DNA from: Pseudomonadota bacterium
GTDB taxonomy: Bacteria; Desulfobacterota; Binatia; Binatales; Binataceae
Length of the DNA stretch: 46,120 bases
Direction: 5' to 3'
Assembly: GCA_021325025.1 (NCBI GenBank)
Contig: JAJPHZ010000036.1
Location: 1 to 46,120, forward strand
The position numbers and the translations under genes are program-made. A model generated the notes under the pieces. It did not search any database. It had not been told where the DNA came from and saw nothing but the letters and a program-made list of their open reading frames with translations. Position 1 is the stretch's first letter; every line of letters starts with the position of its first letter. Shown here piece after piece: positions 24,550-33,092 of this stretch.

Positions 24550-25209
24550 ATGGCTCATCAAAGCGAACTGATCACGACCCTCAACGCGATGGTGGAAGAA
24601 CGCAGCCTGCTGAAGCATCCGTTTTACCAGACCTGGAGCGCAGGCGGCCTGACCCTCGAGCGCCTGCGCAACTATGCGGCCCAGTACTACCGCCACGTCG
24701 AAGCCTTCCCACGCTACCTCAGCGCGCTGCATTCGCGCTGCGCCGACCTGCAAACCCGCCAGGCTCTGCTCGACAACCTGATCGACGAGGAACGCGGGCC
24801 GGAAAACCATCCCGAACTGTGGCTGCGCTTCGCTGAAGGACTGGGTGCCTCGCGCCAGGACGTGCTCAACGCGCCGCCCTGCCCTTCCACCCGCGCCCTG
24901 GTCGACACTTTCGAGCACCTGGCGCGAGAGGCTTCGCTGGGCGCCGGGTTAGCTGCGCTTTACGTTTATGAGGCGCAAATCCCGTCCGTCGCGGCAACCA
25001 AGATCCAGGGGCTGCGGCAATTTTACGCGATCTCCGACGAGCGTAGCCTGCAGTTCTTCACCACTCATCAGCAGGCCGACGTCTTCCATGCGCAGACCAC
25101 CGCCCGCCTGCTGGAACGCCACGCGGCAACCCCCGAACAGGGGCGGTTGGCGATAGAGGGCGCTGATACCGCACTGACGGCGTTGTGGCGTATGCTCGAC
25201 GGCGTCTAG
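24550..25209 (+). CDS. CADD/PqqC-like di-iron protein, likely self-sacrificing pABA synthase
   Basis: A 219-residue all-helical heme-oxygenase-like protein, closest in motif to Chlamydia CADD (CT610) rather than PqqC or TenA. Motifs run HPFYQTWS, YYRHVEAFPRYLSALHS, NLIDEERGPENHPELW and ADVFHAQT. Offset by one or two from CADD numbering as I remember it, the metal ligands map to E80, H87, E141, H172, D176 and H179. Y26 and K151 match CADD Tyr27 and Lys152, the residues it consumes to make p-aminobenzoate for folate. ATG at 24550 has only a weak ribosome site. The neighbours (membrane protein, AsmA) are unrelated, and no pabA/pabB/pabC is in the window. Confidence 0.85.
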   Translation: MAHQSELITTLNAMVEERSLLKHPFYQTWSAGGLTLERLRNYAAQYYRHVEAFPRYLSALHSRCADLQTRQALLDNLIDEERGPENHPELWLRFAEGLGASRQDVLNAPPCPSTRALVDTFEHLAREASLGAGLAALYVYEAQIPSVAATKIQGLRQFYAISDERSLQFFTTHQQADVFHAQTTARLLERHAATPEQGRLAIEGADTALTALWRMLDGV

Positions 25210-25314
25210 ACACTGGCGCACCGCGCCGGGTCGTGACGATGCGATTGCCCTCAGCGGCCGCGGCGCCGGCCCTTGGGGTCGTGCCGGGCTGCGGCCACAA
25301 CTTGGATGGTACGC

Positions 25315-27471
25315 ATGCATCGAGCGCTCCGTATCGCGGGTCTGGCCGTGGCCGGCGCGGTGCTCATCGCAGCCGGTGTAGTCGCCTACGCTGCCTACAA
25401 TCTTACCGGCCTTATCGCGCGCCATCAGCAGCGCATCCTGCAGCGGGCCAGCGCGGCGTTGGGGCGGCCGGTCAAGGTCGGTCAAATCAAGGCACGCGTC
25501 GGAGTAGGCCTGGCCATCGAGGTCGACGATCTCGAAATCGCTGATAACCCCACGTTCTCGCACGACCCCTTTCTTTCCGCGGCGCGGTTCTCGCTTGACG
25601 TCGAGTTCGTGCCGCTTCTGCACGGCAAAGTCAAGGTGCATGAGCTGGAGCTGACCGACCCGGTAATCCGCATCCTGAAGCGAGCTGACGGCATCCTTAA
25701 TGTCGACTCGCTGGGCGGAAATTCCGCCGCCCCGGCGGGTGTTGGGCGCGGCCGCGGCGGCGCGGGAGCAATGAGCGGGGTGGTGTGGGCGATCGCGCGC
25801 CAGGTTTCGATCAAAGGTCTGGCCATCGACGACGGCACCATCTACTTCAGCGACGCCGGGCTTAAGGGCGTGCCGCTTCAAATCACCCATCTGGGCCTTG
25901 AGATGAGCGGGTTTCACACCGGCTCCCCGTTTGACATCGAGCTGAAATCCGCTGTGTTCAGCGACCAGCCCAACATCGCCGTGTCGGGCAAGATGGGACC
26001 GATGCTGCGTCAGGGTGTGCTCGACATCCCGGGCTGTCCGCTTGACCTGAAGTTCAAGCTCGGTCCGCTCAGCGTTGACAATCTGCGCACGCTGATGGCG
26101 CCGGGCGCGATCCTGCCGGCCACTATCTCGATGCCCGATGTGGCTTCGGCGGAGGGTACAGTCAACGGTACGCTGGCCAACTTCCAAATCGCGGCCAGCT
26201 CCGACCTGTCGGGCTACCGAATCATTTATCACGAGGTGTCGAACAAATCGGGGACCAGTGCGCTGACGCTGAAGCTGGCGGGCCGCGGCGCGATCATCGG
26301 CGCATTGCGACCGATGGCGCCGGAGGGCGGATGGGACCTAACGGCGACGCTAAGCCAGGTCGCGGCCTGGTTCGAAGGCGCCCAACGGCCGGCGATCACC
26401 GACCTCAACGGCCGCATCCATCTGACGCCCACGCGCCTGGAGGTACAGCCCACCACCTTCACCCTGGGGTCGGGACACGCCACGCTGCAGGCCCGCGCCG
26501 ACTCGCTGACGCCGTTGCGCGCCGCTTTCAGCCTCGACGCCGACTCGCTGCAATTGTCGCAAATCGTGCCCAGCCGCTCGCCCGGCGAGTTCGTCAGCCA
26601 ACTGGCGATCTCGGGGCGCGCTCACGGCGCGATGGCGGCGCCGGCGATAGACGCACGCGTCAAGTCGGGCAGCGGGTTGGTTGAAGGGTTGGCCTATCGC
26701 AACCTGGACCTCACCGCTGCCTACGCGGGGGACCGGGTCTCGGCACAGCCGCTTTCGCTTGACGCCTTCGACGGCTCGGTAGTCGCCAACGTCAATGCGG
26801 TGGTGGCGGCGCGCCCGCCGTTTGACGCCTCGGCCAGCCTCAGGCACATCAACGTCGCCAGGCTGTTGCACTGGCTGGACGTGCAAACCAGTGCAGTGAG
26901 CGGCTTTCTGAGCGCGGATGCCCGAGTGTCGGGCGCCGGCACCGCCTGGAAGGACATCCAGCCCACCCTGCGCAGCAGCGGCCGGATGTACCTGTCCGGA
27001 GGCGAGTTGCACGGCGTCAATATCGTGGCGATCGCGCTGAACAAAATCGCCGCCGCGCCCGTGGTAAGCCAGCTCGTCAGCGTGGCCTTCCGCTCAAGCC
27101 ATCAGCATTTGTTCGCCGAATCGAGCACCGACCTGCGCCAGGCCAGCATGACCTACAATTTGTACGGACAGCGGGTCACGACCAATGACCTGCTCATTGA
27201 GTCGCCCGACTATACCATCACGGGTGCCGGATGGTTCGACTTCGACAAGAACATCAACATGAGCGGCGACATCAAGCTGACCCTCGGCCTGTCCGCGGCA
27301 ATCCCGGTAATGGTGATGGGCAAATATCCGGCGCTGCTGGTGATTCCGGATATCCCCAAGGTGGCCGAGCGCACGGCGGCGGGCGTGATCAGCGCGCCGG
27401 TCAACATCCTGAAAGGCGGCGCCAGCGCGGTGGGCAGCGTGCTGGGCGGCATCAGAAGCGTCCTGCCGTGA
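25315..27471 (+). CDS. AsmA family protein
   Basis: An envelope protein of about 718 residues. One N-terminal transmembrane anchor (IAGLAVAGAVLIAAGVVAYAAYNL) is followed by a long repetitive beta-rich periplasmic region. AsmA hallmarks: the N-terminal GRPVKVGQIKARVGVGLAIEVDDLEIADNP block and the C-terminal AsmA-C region with VNIVAIALNKI, then TYNLYGQRVTTNDLLIES and a Gly/Ile-rich end. AsmA-like proteins are thought to bridge the periplasm and move phospholipids to the outer membrane, so the gene implies a diderm cell. ATG at 25315 (MHRAL) is preferred; 25306 is an alternative. It ends 26 bases before a convergent gene. Confidence 0.85.
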   Translation: MHRALRIAGLAVAGAVLIAAGVVAYAAYNLTGLIARHQQRILQRASAALGRPVKVGQIKARVGVGLAIEVDDLEIADNPTFSHDPFLSAARFSLDVEFVPLLHGKVKVHELELTDPVIRILKRADGILNVDSLGGNSAAPAGVGRGRGGAGAMSGVVWAIARQVSIKGLAIDDGTIYFSDAGLKGVPLQITHLGLEMSGFHTGSPFDIELKSAVFSDQPNIAVSGKMGPMLRQGVLDIPGCPLDLKFKLGPLSVDNLRTLMAPGAILPATISMPDVASAEGTVNGTLANFQIAASSDLSGYRIIYHEVSNKSGTSALTLKLAGRGAIIGALRPMAPEGGWDLTATLSQVAAWFEGAQRPAITDLNGRIHLTPTRLEVQPTTFTLGSGHATLQARADSLTPLRAAFSLDADSLQLSQIVPSRSPGEFVSQLAISGRAHGAMAAPAIDARVKSGSGLVEGLAYRNLDLTAAYAGDRVSAQPLSLDAFDGSVVANVNAVVAARPPFDASASLRHINVARLLHWLDVQTSAVSGFLSADARVSGAGTAWKDIQPTLRSSGRMYLSGGELHGVNIVAIALNKIAAAPVVSQLVSVAFRSSHQHLFAESSTDLRQASMTYNLYGQRVTTNDLLIESPDYTITGAGWFDFDKNINMSGDIKLTLGLSAAIPVMVMGKYPALLVIPDIPKVAERTAAGVISAPVNILKGGASAVGSVLGGIRSVLP

Positions 27472-27497
27472 CCTGGTGCGTCGTTGCTTTGGTCACA

Positions 27498-28145
27498 CTA
27501 TAGTTTGTCCCACTCCAGCCCCCACGCGGCGACGATGTCTTTGGCCGAGACGATGCGGGCCACAATGCCGAGGCCGTACTTCAAGGACATCTCGGCGTAC
27601 TCGGGCGGGAAACCGGCCACGCAGTCCGAGGCCACGAGCGCGCGGTAGTTGCGATTGAGCGCCTCGACCACGATTCCCTGCACGCCGATGTTGATCGACA
27701 CGCCCGCCGCAATTACGGTTCGCACCCCGATGTCGCGCAGGATGCTGTCCAACTCCGTGCCCTCAAACGGATGCCATCCGTGGGTGCGTGAGATGACGAA
27801 GTCGGCCGGTTCGGGCCCCAGTTCCGGGATGATCGCGACCGCCGCACTGCCGCGCACCAGCGGCAGCGCGCCCGCCTTGATCATCCGCTCCACCAGCGGC
27901 GTAGAGACCGACATCCCCAGGCCGTCGGGCCGCGTTTCGTAAACCCCATGACAAACGTGGGCACCGGCTTTGCGCGCTGCCCGCAGCAGCCGCGCCAGAT
28001 GCCCCACCACGTCGCGGGCGCGCACCTGCGCGGCCAGGTTCTTGAGTGTATCGGGGGCTAGGCGCCCCGCGATCCCTTCCTGCATCTCATTAATCACGAT
28101 CGCCGTGGTTCGGGGCTCGACCATTTCGCGCACGTCAAAGGCCAT
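27498..28145 (-). CDS. Isochorismatase-fold protein with degenerate catalytic triad
   Basis: A 215-residue protein of the isochorismatase/cysteine hydrolase family. The fold is clear (AIVINEMQEG, then DFVISRTHGWHPFEGTELD, then TVIAAGVSINIGVQGIVVEA). The usual triad is not. The catalytic Asp of the VIDMQ motif is replaced by N19/E20, the usual Lys region reads ISRTH (R120), and the Cys position is G154. In EntB the Cys is also Gly, but Asp and Lys are kept, so activity here is uncertain. ATG at 28145. It is divergent from the alcohol dehydrogenase gene (143 bases) and converges on asmA. Confidence 0.85.
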   Translation of the reverse strand: MAFDVREMVEPRTTAIVINEMQEGIAGRLAPDTLKNLAAQVRARDVVGHLARLLRAARKAGAHVCHGVYETRPDGLGMSVSTPLVERMIKAGALPLVRGSAAVAIIPELGPEPADFVISRTHGWHPFEGTELDSILRDIGVRTVIAAGVSINIGVQGIVVEALNRNYRALVASDCVAGFPPEYAEMSLKYGLGIVARIVSAKDIVAAWGLEWDKL

Positions 28146-28288
28146 CCTGCATTCCCCCGCGATAGACTGCGCTCCGTTTATCCCACCGGCGCCGCCGGCG
28201 TCAACGAAGGCTCCGCGGGCGGTTTCGATTTACATACGCAACGGCGTCATGGTAGCCAAATAAGCGCCAAGCCAGGGAGGATTACGCA

Positions 28289-29380
28289 ATGAAAGCCGCG
28301 ATGTTTAACGGCGTCAACAAGCCGCTGCTGATTGACGAAGTGGAAATCGACACGCCCAAAGACCACGAGGTGCTGGTCAAAGTCAAGGCGTGCGGCGTCT
28401 GCCATAGCGACCTGCATTACGTCAAAGGCCTGGTACCGATGAAAATCCCGACCCTGCTGGGACACGAAGCCGCCGGCGTGGTCGAAGCGGTGGGCCCGCT
28501 GGTCTCCAACGTCAAGCCCGGCGACCACGTAATCGCGCTGTCCGTCATCTATTGCGGCCAATGCGACCAGTGCATTTCGGGCAATCCCAGTTCCTGCCTG
28601 AACCGCGAAGCGACACGGCGGCGCGACGACGAAAAACCCCGCACCACCTGGCGCGGCCAGAAGGTCACACCGGTCTCCGACGGCGGCGCCTTTGCGGAAA
28701 AGATGCTCGGGCACGAAAACAGCTTCGTCAAAATCCCTGACGAGATGCCCTTTGACCGCGCCGCCCTGATTGGCTGCGCGGTGACGACCGGCGCCGGCTC
28801 CGTGCTCAATCATGCGCAGGTCAAACCCGGTACGACGGTGGCGGTTTTCGGCTGCGGCGGGATCGGGCTGTCGGCGATCCAAGGGGCGCGCATCGCGGGC
28901 GCACTGCGCATAATCGCGGTGGATACGATGGAGAGCAAGCTGGCGATGGCGCGCCGGCTGGGTGCCACCCATACCGTCGATGCGTCCGCGTCGGACCCGC
29001 TCAAAGAAATCCAGCAAATCACCGCCGGCAAGGGCGTCGATTACTCCTTCGAAGCCGTCGGGCTTAAGAAGACCGGCGAGCAGTGCATCTACAGTCTGGG
29101 CGTGCGCGGCACCGCAGTGCTCATCGGGATGGTGCCGGCGGGGCAAAAGCTCGAGATCGAGCCGGGATGGCTTATCGGCGGCGCCCGCTATGTGACCGGA
29201 TGCGTACTGGGGTCCAACCGTTTCCGCATCGACGCGCCGCGCTATGTTGAATACTATAGACAGGGCAGGCTTAACCTAGATGAAATGGTTACGCGCCATT
29301 GCCGCCTGGAGGAGATTGACGAGGCATTTAAGCTGATGGACGGCGGCGACCTGGTGCGCTCGGTGGTTATGTTCGATTGA
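28289..29380 (+). CDS. Zinc-dependent alcohol dehydrogenase (MDR family)
   Basis: A 363-residue medium-chain dehydrogenase oxidising an alcohol with NAD(P). Catalytic zinc ligands: C38 in CGVCHSD and H59-E60 in GHE, with the third Cys in LIGCAVTTG. The structural zinc lobe has C89-x2-C92-x2-C95-x7-C103. The Rossmann motif GCGGIGLSA follows. Overall it resembles the Rxyl-type and class III-like bacterial enzymes (for example NDMA-dependent or mycothiol-related types), but the substrate is open. ATG at 28289 follows GGGAGGA. The ROK gene starts 27 bases after its stop, so they are probably cotranscribed. Confidence 0.93.
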   Translation: MKAAMFNGVNKPLLIDEVEIDTPKDHEVLVKVKACGVCHSDLHYVKGLVPMKIPTLLGHEAAGVVEAVGPLVSNVKPGDHVIALSVIYCGQCDQCISGNPSSCLNREATRRRDDEKPRTTWRGQKVTPVSDGGAFAEKMLGHENSFVKIPDEMPFDRAALIGCAVTTGAGSVLNHAQVKPGTTVAVFGCGGIGLSAIQGARIAGALRIIAVDTMESKLAMARRLGATHTVDASASDPLKEIQQITAGKGVDYSFEAVGLKKTGEQCIYSLGVRGTAVLIGMVPAGQKLEIEPGWLIGGARYVTGCVLGSNRFRIDAPRYVEYYRQGRLNLDEMVTRHCRLEEIDEAFKLMDGGDLVRSVVMFD

Positions 29381-29407
29381 CGATCTCTTCGATTGGCAAA
29401 ATGTGTC

Positions 29408-30307
29408 GTGCGTATCGGCATCGATCTAGGCGGCACCAAAATCGAAGGCATCGCCCTTGACGACCGGGGCGATACACTGTGCCGGCGTCGGGTGGCGACC
29501 CCGGCCGGAGAGTACCGCGCCACGGTTGACGCGATTGCCGGGCTGGTGGCAGCAATCGAGCGTGAAACCGGCCTGACCGGCAGCGTCGGCGTAGGCACGC
29601 CCGGCGCTGTATCGCTGCGTACCGGGCTTATCAAGAATTCCAACAGTACCGTTCTCAACGGCAAGCCGCTTGACCGCGACCTGGCCGAGGCCTTGGGCCG
29701 CCCGGTGCGGATTGAGAACGACGCCAACTGCTTCGCGCTGTCCGAGGCGACCGACGGAATCGGCGCCGCGGCGGAATCGGTCTTCGGCGTAATCCTGGGC
29801 ACTGGAGTCGGCGGGGGATTGGTGGTCAACCGGCGCATCATCACCGGCCGCAACCGGATCGCCGGGGAATGGGGCCATAATCCGATGCCCTGGTCCAGGC
29901 CCGACGAGTGGACGCGGCCCAAGTGCTATTGCGGCCGCACCGGTTGCATCGAAACGCTGATCTCCGGTCCGGCAATCGCCCGCGAGTTCCATGCCCGCAC
30001 CGGCCGCAGCCTGACCGCAGAGCAGATCGCCGAAGCGGCGCGAAACGGCGACCGCGACGCGGTGGAGGCGCTCAAGCGCCTGGAGGACCGACTGGCGCGC
30101 GGCCTAGCGACGGTGGTCAACATCTTCGACCCCGACCTGATCGTGCTGGGCGGCGGCCTGTCCAACATCGAGCGGCTGTACAGCACGGTCGGCGGCCTGA
30201 TCTCGCGCTACGCCTTTTCCGACGGCGTCGACACCCCCGTGGTGCGCGCCAAACACGGCGATTCCAGCGGCGTGCGCGGTGCCGCCTGGCTGTGGCCACC
30301 GGGCTGA
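29408..30307 (+). CDS. ROK family sugar kinase
   Basis: A 299-residue sugar kinase (glucokinase or fructokinase type) of the ROK family. The phosphate loop RIGIDLGGTKIEG begins at residue 2, and the conserved zinc-finger motif CYCGRTGCIE is present, with upstream GEWGHNPMPW. GTG at 29408 is chosen because ROK proteins usually begin with this IGIDLGG strand; TTG at 29393 would add five residues. Neither start has a good ribosome site, which fits coupling to the preceding gene. A short gap and the alpha/beta hydrolase gene follow in the same direction. The phosphorylated sugar is not predictable. Confidence 0.9.
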   Translation: MRIGIDLGGTKIEGIALDDRGDTLCRRRVATPAGEYRATVDAIAGLVAAIERETGLTGSVGVGTPGAVSLRTGLIKNSNSTVLNGKPLDRDLAEALGRPVRIENDANCFALSEATDGIGAAAESVFGVILGTGVGGGLVVNRRIITGRNRIAGEWGHNPMPWSRPDEWTRPKCYCGRTGCIETLISGPAIAREFHARTGRSLTAEQIAEAARNGDRDAVEALKRLEDRLARGLATVVNIFDPDLIVLGGGLSNIERLYSTVGGLISRYAFSDGVDTPVVRAKHGDSSGVRGAAWLWPPG

Positions 30308-30385
30308 TTTTCGCCCGCCCGCGCATGGTTGGCGTGAAAGCGCGGGGCGCGGCATCATTACACGACAGGATCGAGCAGCAAGCCG

Positions 30386-31258
30386 ATGGCAGAGAGCATC
30401 ATAGGGCCGACCTCCCATTACTTTTACTCCCAGCGCCTGAAGCTCCATTACGTGGACTGGGGCAACGGCGGCAAGCCGCTGATGATCATGGTGCATGGCG
30501 GGCGCGACCATTGCCGCAACTGGGATTGGCTGGCGCTGAAGTTCCGCCGCCATTATCACGTCATCGCCCCCGACCTGCGCGGGCACGGCGACTCGGACTG
30601 GGCGGTGGGCAGCCCCTACGCGATGATCGACTACGTGGTCGATCTGGCGCAGTTGATAAGCGCGCTCGGCCCACAACCGTTGACCCTGGTCGGCCATTCG
30701 CTGGGCGGCGCGATCGTCCTGCAGTACACCGGCGTGTTTCCTGAGCGCGTCCAGCGCGTGGTCGCAATCGAGGGACTGGGACCGCCGCCCGCGATGATCT
30801 CGCAGGCGCCCGCGCACGAACGGATGGCGAACTGGGTGGCGGCAATGCAATCGCTGGCGCAGCGCAAAGTGCGCGAGTACGCCAGTATCGAGGAGGCGCT
30901 GGCGCGTATGCGCGCCGAAAATCCCCACCTAAGCCTCGAGCAGGCGCGCCATCTGACCATTCACGGCACGCGCCGCAACGAAAACGGCACCTACTCATGG
31001 AAGTTCGACAACTACGTGCGTTCGGCTTCTCCCTATCAGTTCAACATCAATGACGCCGAGGAGATCTGGTCGCGCATCCAATGCCCCACCCTGCTGCTGC
31101 GCGGCAGCGAGTCATGGACCGTGGATTGGGAGAAGTACAATCGCACCCGCGCCTTCCGCCACGCCAAAATCGTAACTATCCCCAACGCCGGCCACTGGGT
31201 GCATCACGACCGCCTGGAAGAAACCCTGGCGGTGATGAGGGATTTTCTCCATGTCTGA
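30386..31258 (+). CDS. Alpha/beta hydrolase
   Basis: A 290-residue alpha/beta hydrolase. The oxyanion region HG is at 37-38, then APDLRGHGDSD (61-71), the nucleophile elbow GHSLGG with S105, and the catalytic His in NAGHWVHHD near the C-terminus. The acidic residue is probably in LLLRGSESW. The family covers esterases, lactonases, C-C hydrolases and haloalkane dehalogenases, so the substrate is open. ATG at 30386 has a poor ribosome site. It follows the ROK gene by 78 bases and may share its transcript. Confidence 0.9.
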   Translation: MAESIIGPTSHYFYSQRLKLHYVDWGNGGKPLMIMVHGGRDHCRNWDWLALKFRRHYHVIAPDLRGHGDSDWAVGSPYAMIDYVVDLAQLISALGPQPLTLVGHSLGGAIVLQYTGVFPERVQRVVAIEGLGPPPAMISQAPAHERMANWVAAMQSLAQRKVREYASIEEALARMRAENPHLSLEQARHLTIHGTRRNENGTYSWKFDNYVRSASPYQFNINDAEEIWSRIQCPTLLLRGSESWTVDWEKYNRTRAFRHAKIVTIPNAGHWVHHDRLEETLAVMRDFLHV

Positions 31259-31316
31259 ATGGCTGCGCGGCACAAGCTTCCCGCCTGTGGCTTCGGTGCA
31301 AGTCCTTGTTTTGTCT

Positions 31317-31366
31317 GTCATCCCGAGCGAAGCCGAGGGATCAACGCGGGGCGATTTGTCTGGGAC
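31317..31366. repeat. Solo dispersed repeat (GTCATCCCGA ... GGGATCAACGCG)
   Basis: This stretch shares the flanks GTCATCCCGA and GAGGGATCAACGCG..GCGATT with the last unit of the array at the right edge of the window (46045-46110). It lies in the short gap between the alpha/beta hydrolase gene and hemB. It fits the small dispersed intergenic repeats common in bacterial genomes. Confidence 0.65.
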
Positions 31367-31379
31367 GGCAGCGCCGGGG

Positions 31380-32354
31380 CTAGGAATTTAGCTCGCGCGC
31401 CGCTTGTTTGGCGAAGTAGGTCAGGATCAGGTCGGCGCCGGCGCGCTTGATTGCGATCAGTACTTCCATCGCCGCGCGCCGCTCATCCAGCCATCCGTTG
31501 ATTCCCGCCGCCCGCAGCATCGAATACTCGCCCGACACGTTGTAGGCCGCAACCGGGCATTTGAACTCCTGCTTGACGCGCCAGATCAGGTCGAGGTAGG
31601 GCAATGCCGGCTTGACCATCACGATGTCCGCACCTTCCTCCAAATCCAGCGCGACCTCGCGCAGCGCCTCATCCCCGTTGGCCGGATCCATCTGGTAGGA
31701 GCGCCGGTCGCCGAATTGCGGCGCCGATTGCGCCGCATCGCGAAATGGCCCGTAAAATGCGGAGGCGTACTTGGCCGAATAAGCCATGATCGGCGTTGAC
31801 ACAAAACCATTGCGGTCCAGCGCCGCGCGGATCGCGCCGACGCGCCCGTCCATCATGTCCGAAGGCGCTACGATATCGGCGCCGGCGCGCACATGCGACA
31901 GCGCCTCGCGCGCCAGCAGCTCCAGCGTCGCGTCGTTGTCGACCTCGCCGTCCCTGATCGCGCCGCAATGGCCGTGGTCAGTGTACTCGCACATGCATAC
32001 GTCGGTGATCACCACCAGGTCGGGTACGTGCTCCTTGATTTCACGGATCGCCTGTTGCACCGAACCGCTGTCGCTCCACGCCTCGCTGCCGATCGCGTCC
32101 TTGTGCTCGGGAATGCCGAACAGAATCACCGCCGGCACTCCCGTCTGCGCAATCTCGCGCGCCTCGCGGGCCGCCACGTCGGGCGACATCTGCGCCACCC
32201 CCGGCATCGACTTGACCGGGTTGTTGACGCCGCGTCCGGGGCATACGAACAGCGGGTGGATCAGGTTGTCGGGGCTAAGCCGGGTCTCGCGGACCATCCG
32301 GCGCAGCACTTCAGTGCGGCGCAATCTTCGGGGACGATTCAATGGAAAGGCCAT
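31380..32354 (-). CDS. hemB: Delta-aminolevulinic acid dehydratase (porphobilinogen synthase)
   Basis: Condenses two 5-aminolevulinate molecules to porphobilinogen in heme and tetrapyrrole synthesis. The 324-residue product has full family length. The metal site [14 protein letters not shown] has three Cys, marking the zinc-dependent type. The lysine motifs [16 protein letters not shown] and [13 protein letters not shown] carry the Schiff-base residues. ATG at 32354 has a poor visible ribosome site. It is divergent from the methyltransferase gene (75 bases) and convergent with the alpha/beta hydrolase gene. No other heme gene is nearby. The ba3 oxidase elsewhere in the window is one consumer of its product. 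Confidence 0.97.
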   Translation of the reverse strand: MAFPLNRPRRLRRTEVLRRMVRETRLSPDNLIHPLFVCPGRGVNNPVKSMPGVAQMSPDVAAREAREIAQTGVPAVILFGIPEHKDAIGSEAWSDSGSVQQAIREIKEHVPDLVVITDVCMCEYTDHGHCGAIRDGEVDNDATLELLAREALSHVRAGADIVAPSDMMDGRVGAIRAALDRNGFVSTPIMAYSAKYASAFYGPFRDAAQSAPQFGDRRSYQMDPANGDEALREVALDLEEGADIVMVKPALPYLDLIWRVKQEFKCPVAAYNVSGEYSMLRAAGINGWLDERRAAMEVLIAIKRAGADLILTYFAKQAARELNS

Positions 32355-32429
32355 CGTTGCTCACCGCCGTCATGCTATCGTTATACGCGAACCGGTGCGA
32401 CGGCAACTTCCCCGAAAGGACTGCGTCAG

Positions 32430-33092
32430 ATGGCGGCCGAGGAGAAATTCACCGCGCTTAATCGCGAGCTTCACAAGTACCTGCTCGATCACGGGCACAA
32501 CGGCGACCCGCTGCTGGCCGAACTGGCGGCCGAGACGCGCAAGCTGGGGCAAATCGCCGGGATGCAGATTGCGGCCGAGCAGGGCACCCTGATGGGTCTG
32601 CTGGCGCGTGCAATCGGCGCACGCCACGCGGTCGAGGTCGGCACCTTTACCGGCTACAGCGCCATTTGCGTGGCGCGCGCGCTGGCGCCCGACGGCCATC
32701 TGCTGTGCTGCGACGTCAACCCGCAATGGACCGAAATCGCGCGCCGCTACTGGGAGCGCGCGGGACTGAGCGGCAAGATTACCCTGAAGCTGGCGCCCGC
32801 CGTCGAAACGCTGCGCGCCCTGCCCGCCGATTTCGTCATCGACTTCAGCTTCATCGACGCCGACAAGGTCAACTACCGCACCTATTACGAGGAATGCCTC
32901 AAGCGCACCCGCCACAATGGCCTCATCCTGATCGACAACGTACTGTGGGGCGGCAGCGTGATCGACCCGCGCAATCAGAGCGAGGACACCCGCGCAATTC
33001 GCACGCTCAACGACTTTATCGCGCAGGACAGGCGCGTGGAGGCAGTGATGATCCCGGTGTCCGACGGCTTGACGATCGTGCGCAAGATTTGA
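32430..33092 (+). CDS. SAM-dependent O-methyltransferase (COMT-like, class I)
   Basis: A 220-residue O-methyltransferase of the catechol/caffeoyl-CoA type. The SAM motif VEVGTFTGYSAICVARAL is followed by LLCCDVNPQWTEIARRYWERAG. The metal-site region FIDADKVNYRTYYEECLKRTRHNG then gives the DAD and IDNVLWGG motifs typical of Mg-dependent members. ATG at 32430 follows GAAAGGA at 9 bases; the open frame extends further upstream but without family sequence. Its stop overlaps the start of the SGNH gene (TTGA). Acceptors in this class are catechols or CoA esters; which one is not evident. Confidence 0.92.
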   Translation: MAAEEKFTALNRELHKYLLDHGHNGDPLLAELAAETRKLGQIAGMQIAAEQGTLMGLLARAIGARHAVEVGTFTGYSAICVARALAPDGHLLCCDVNPQWTEIARRYWERAGLSGKITLKLAPAVETLRALPADFVIDFSFIDADKVNYRTYYEECLKRTRHNGLILIDNVLWGGSVIDPRNQSEDTRAIRTLNDFIAQDRRVEAVMIPVSDGLTIVRKI

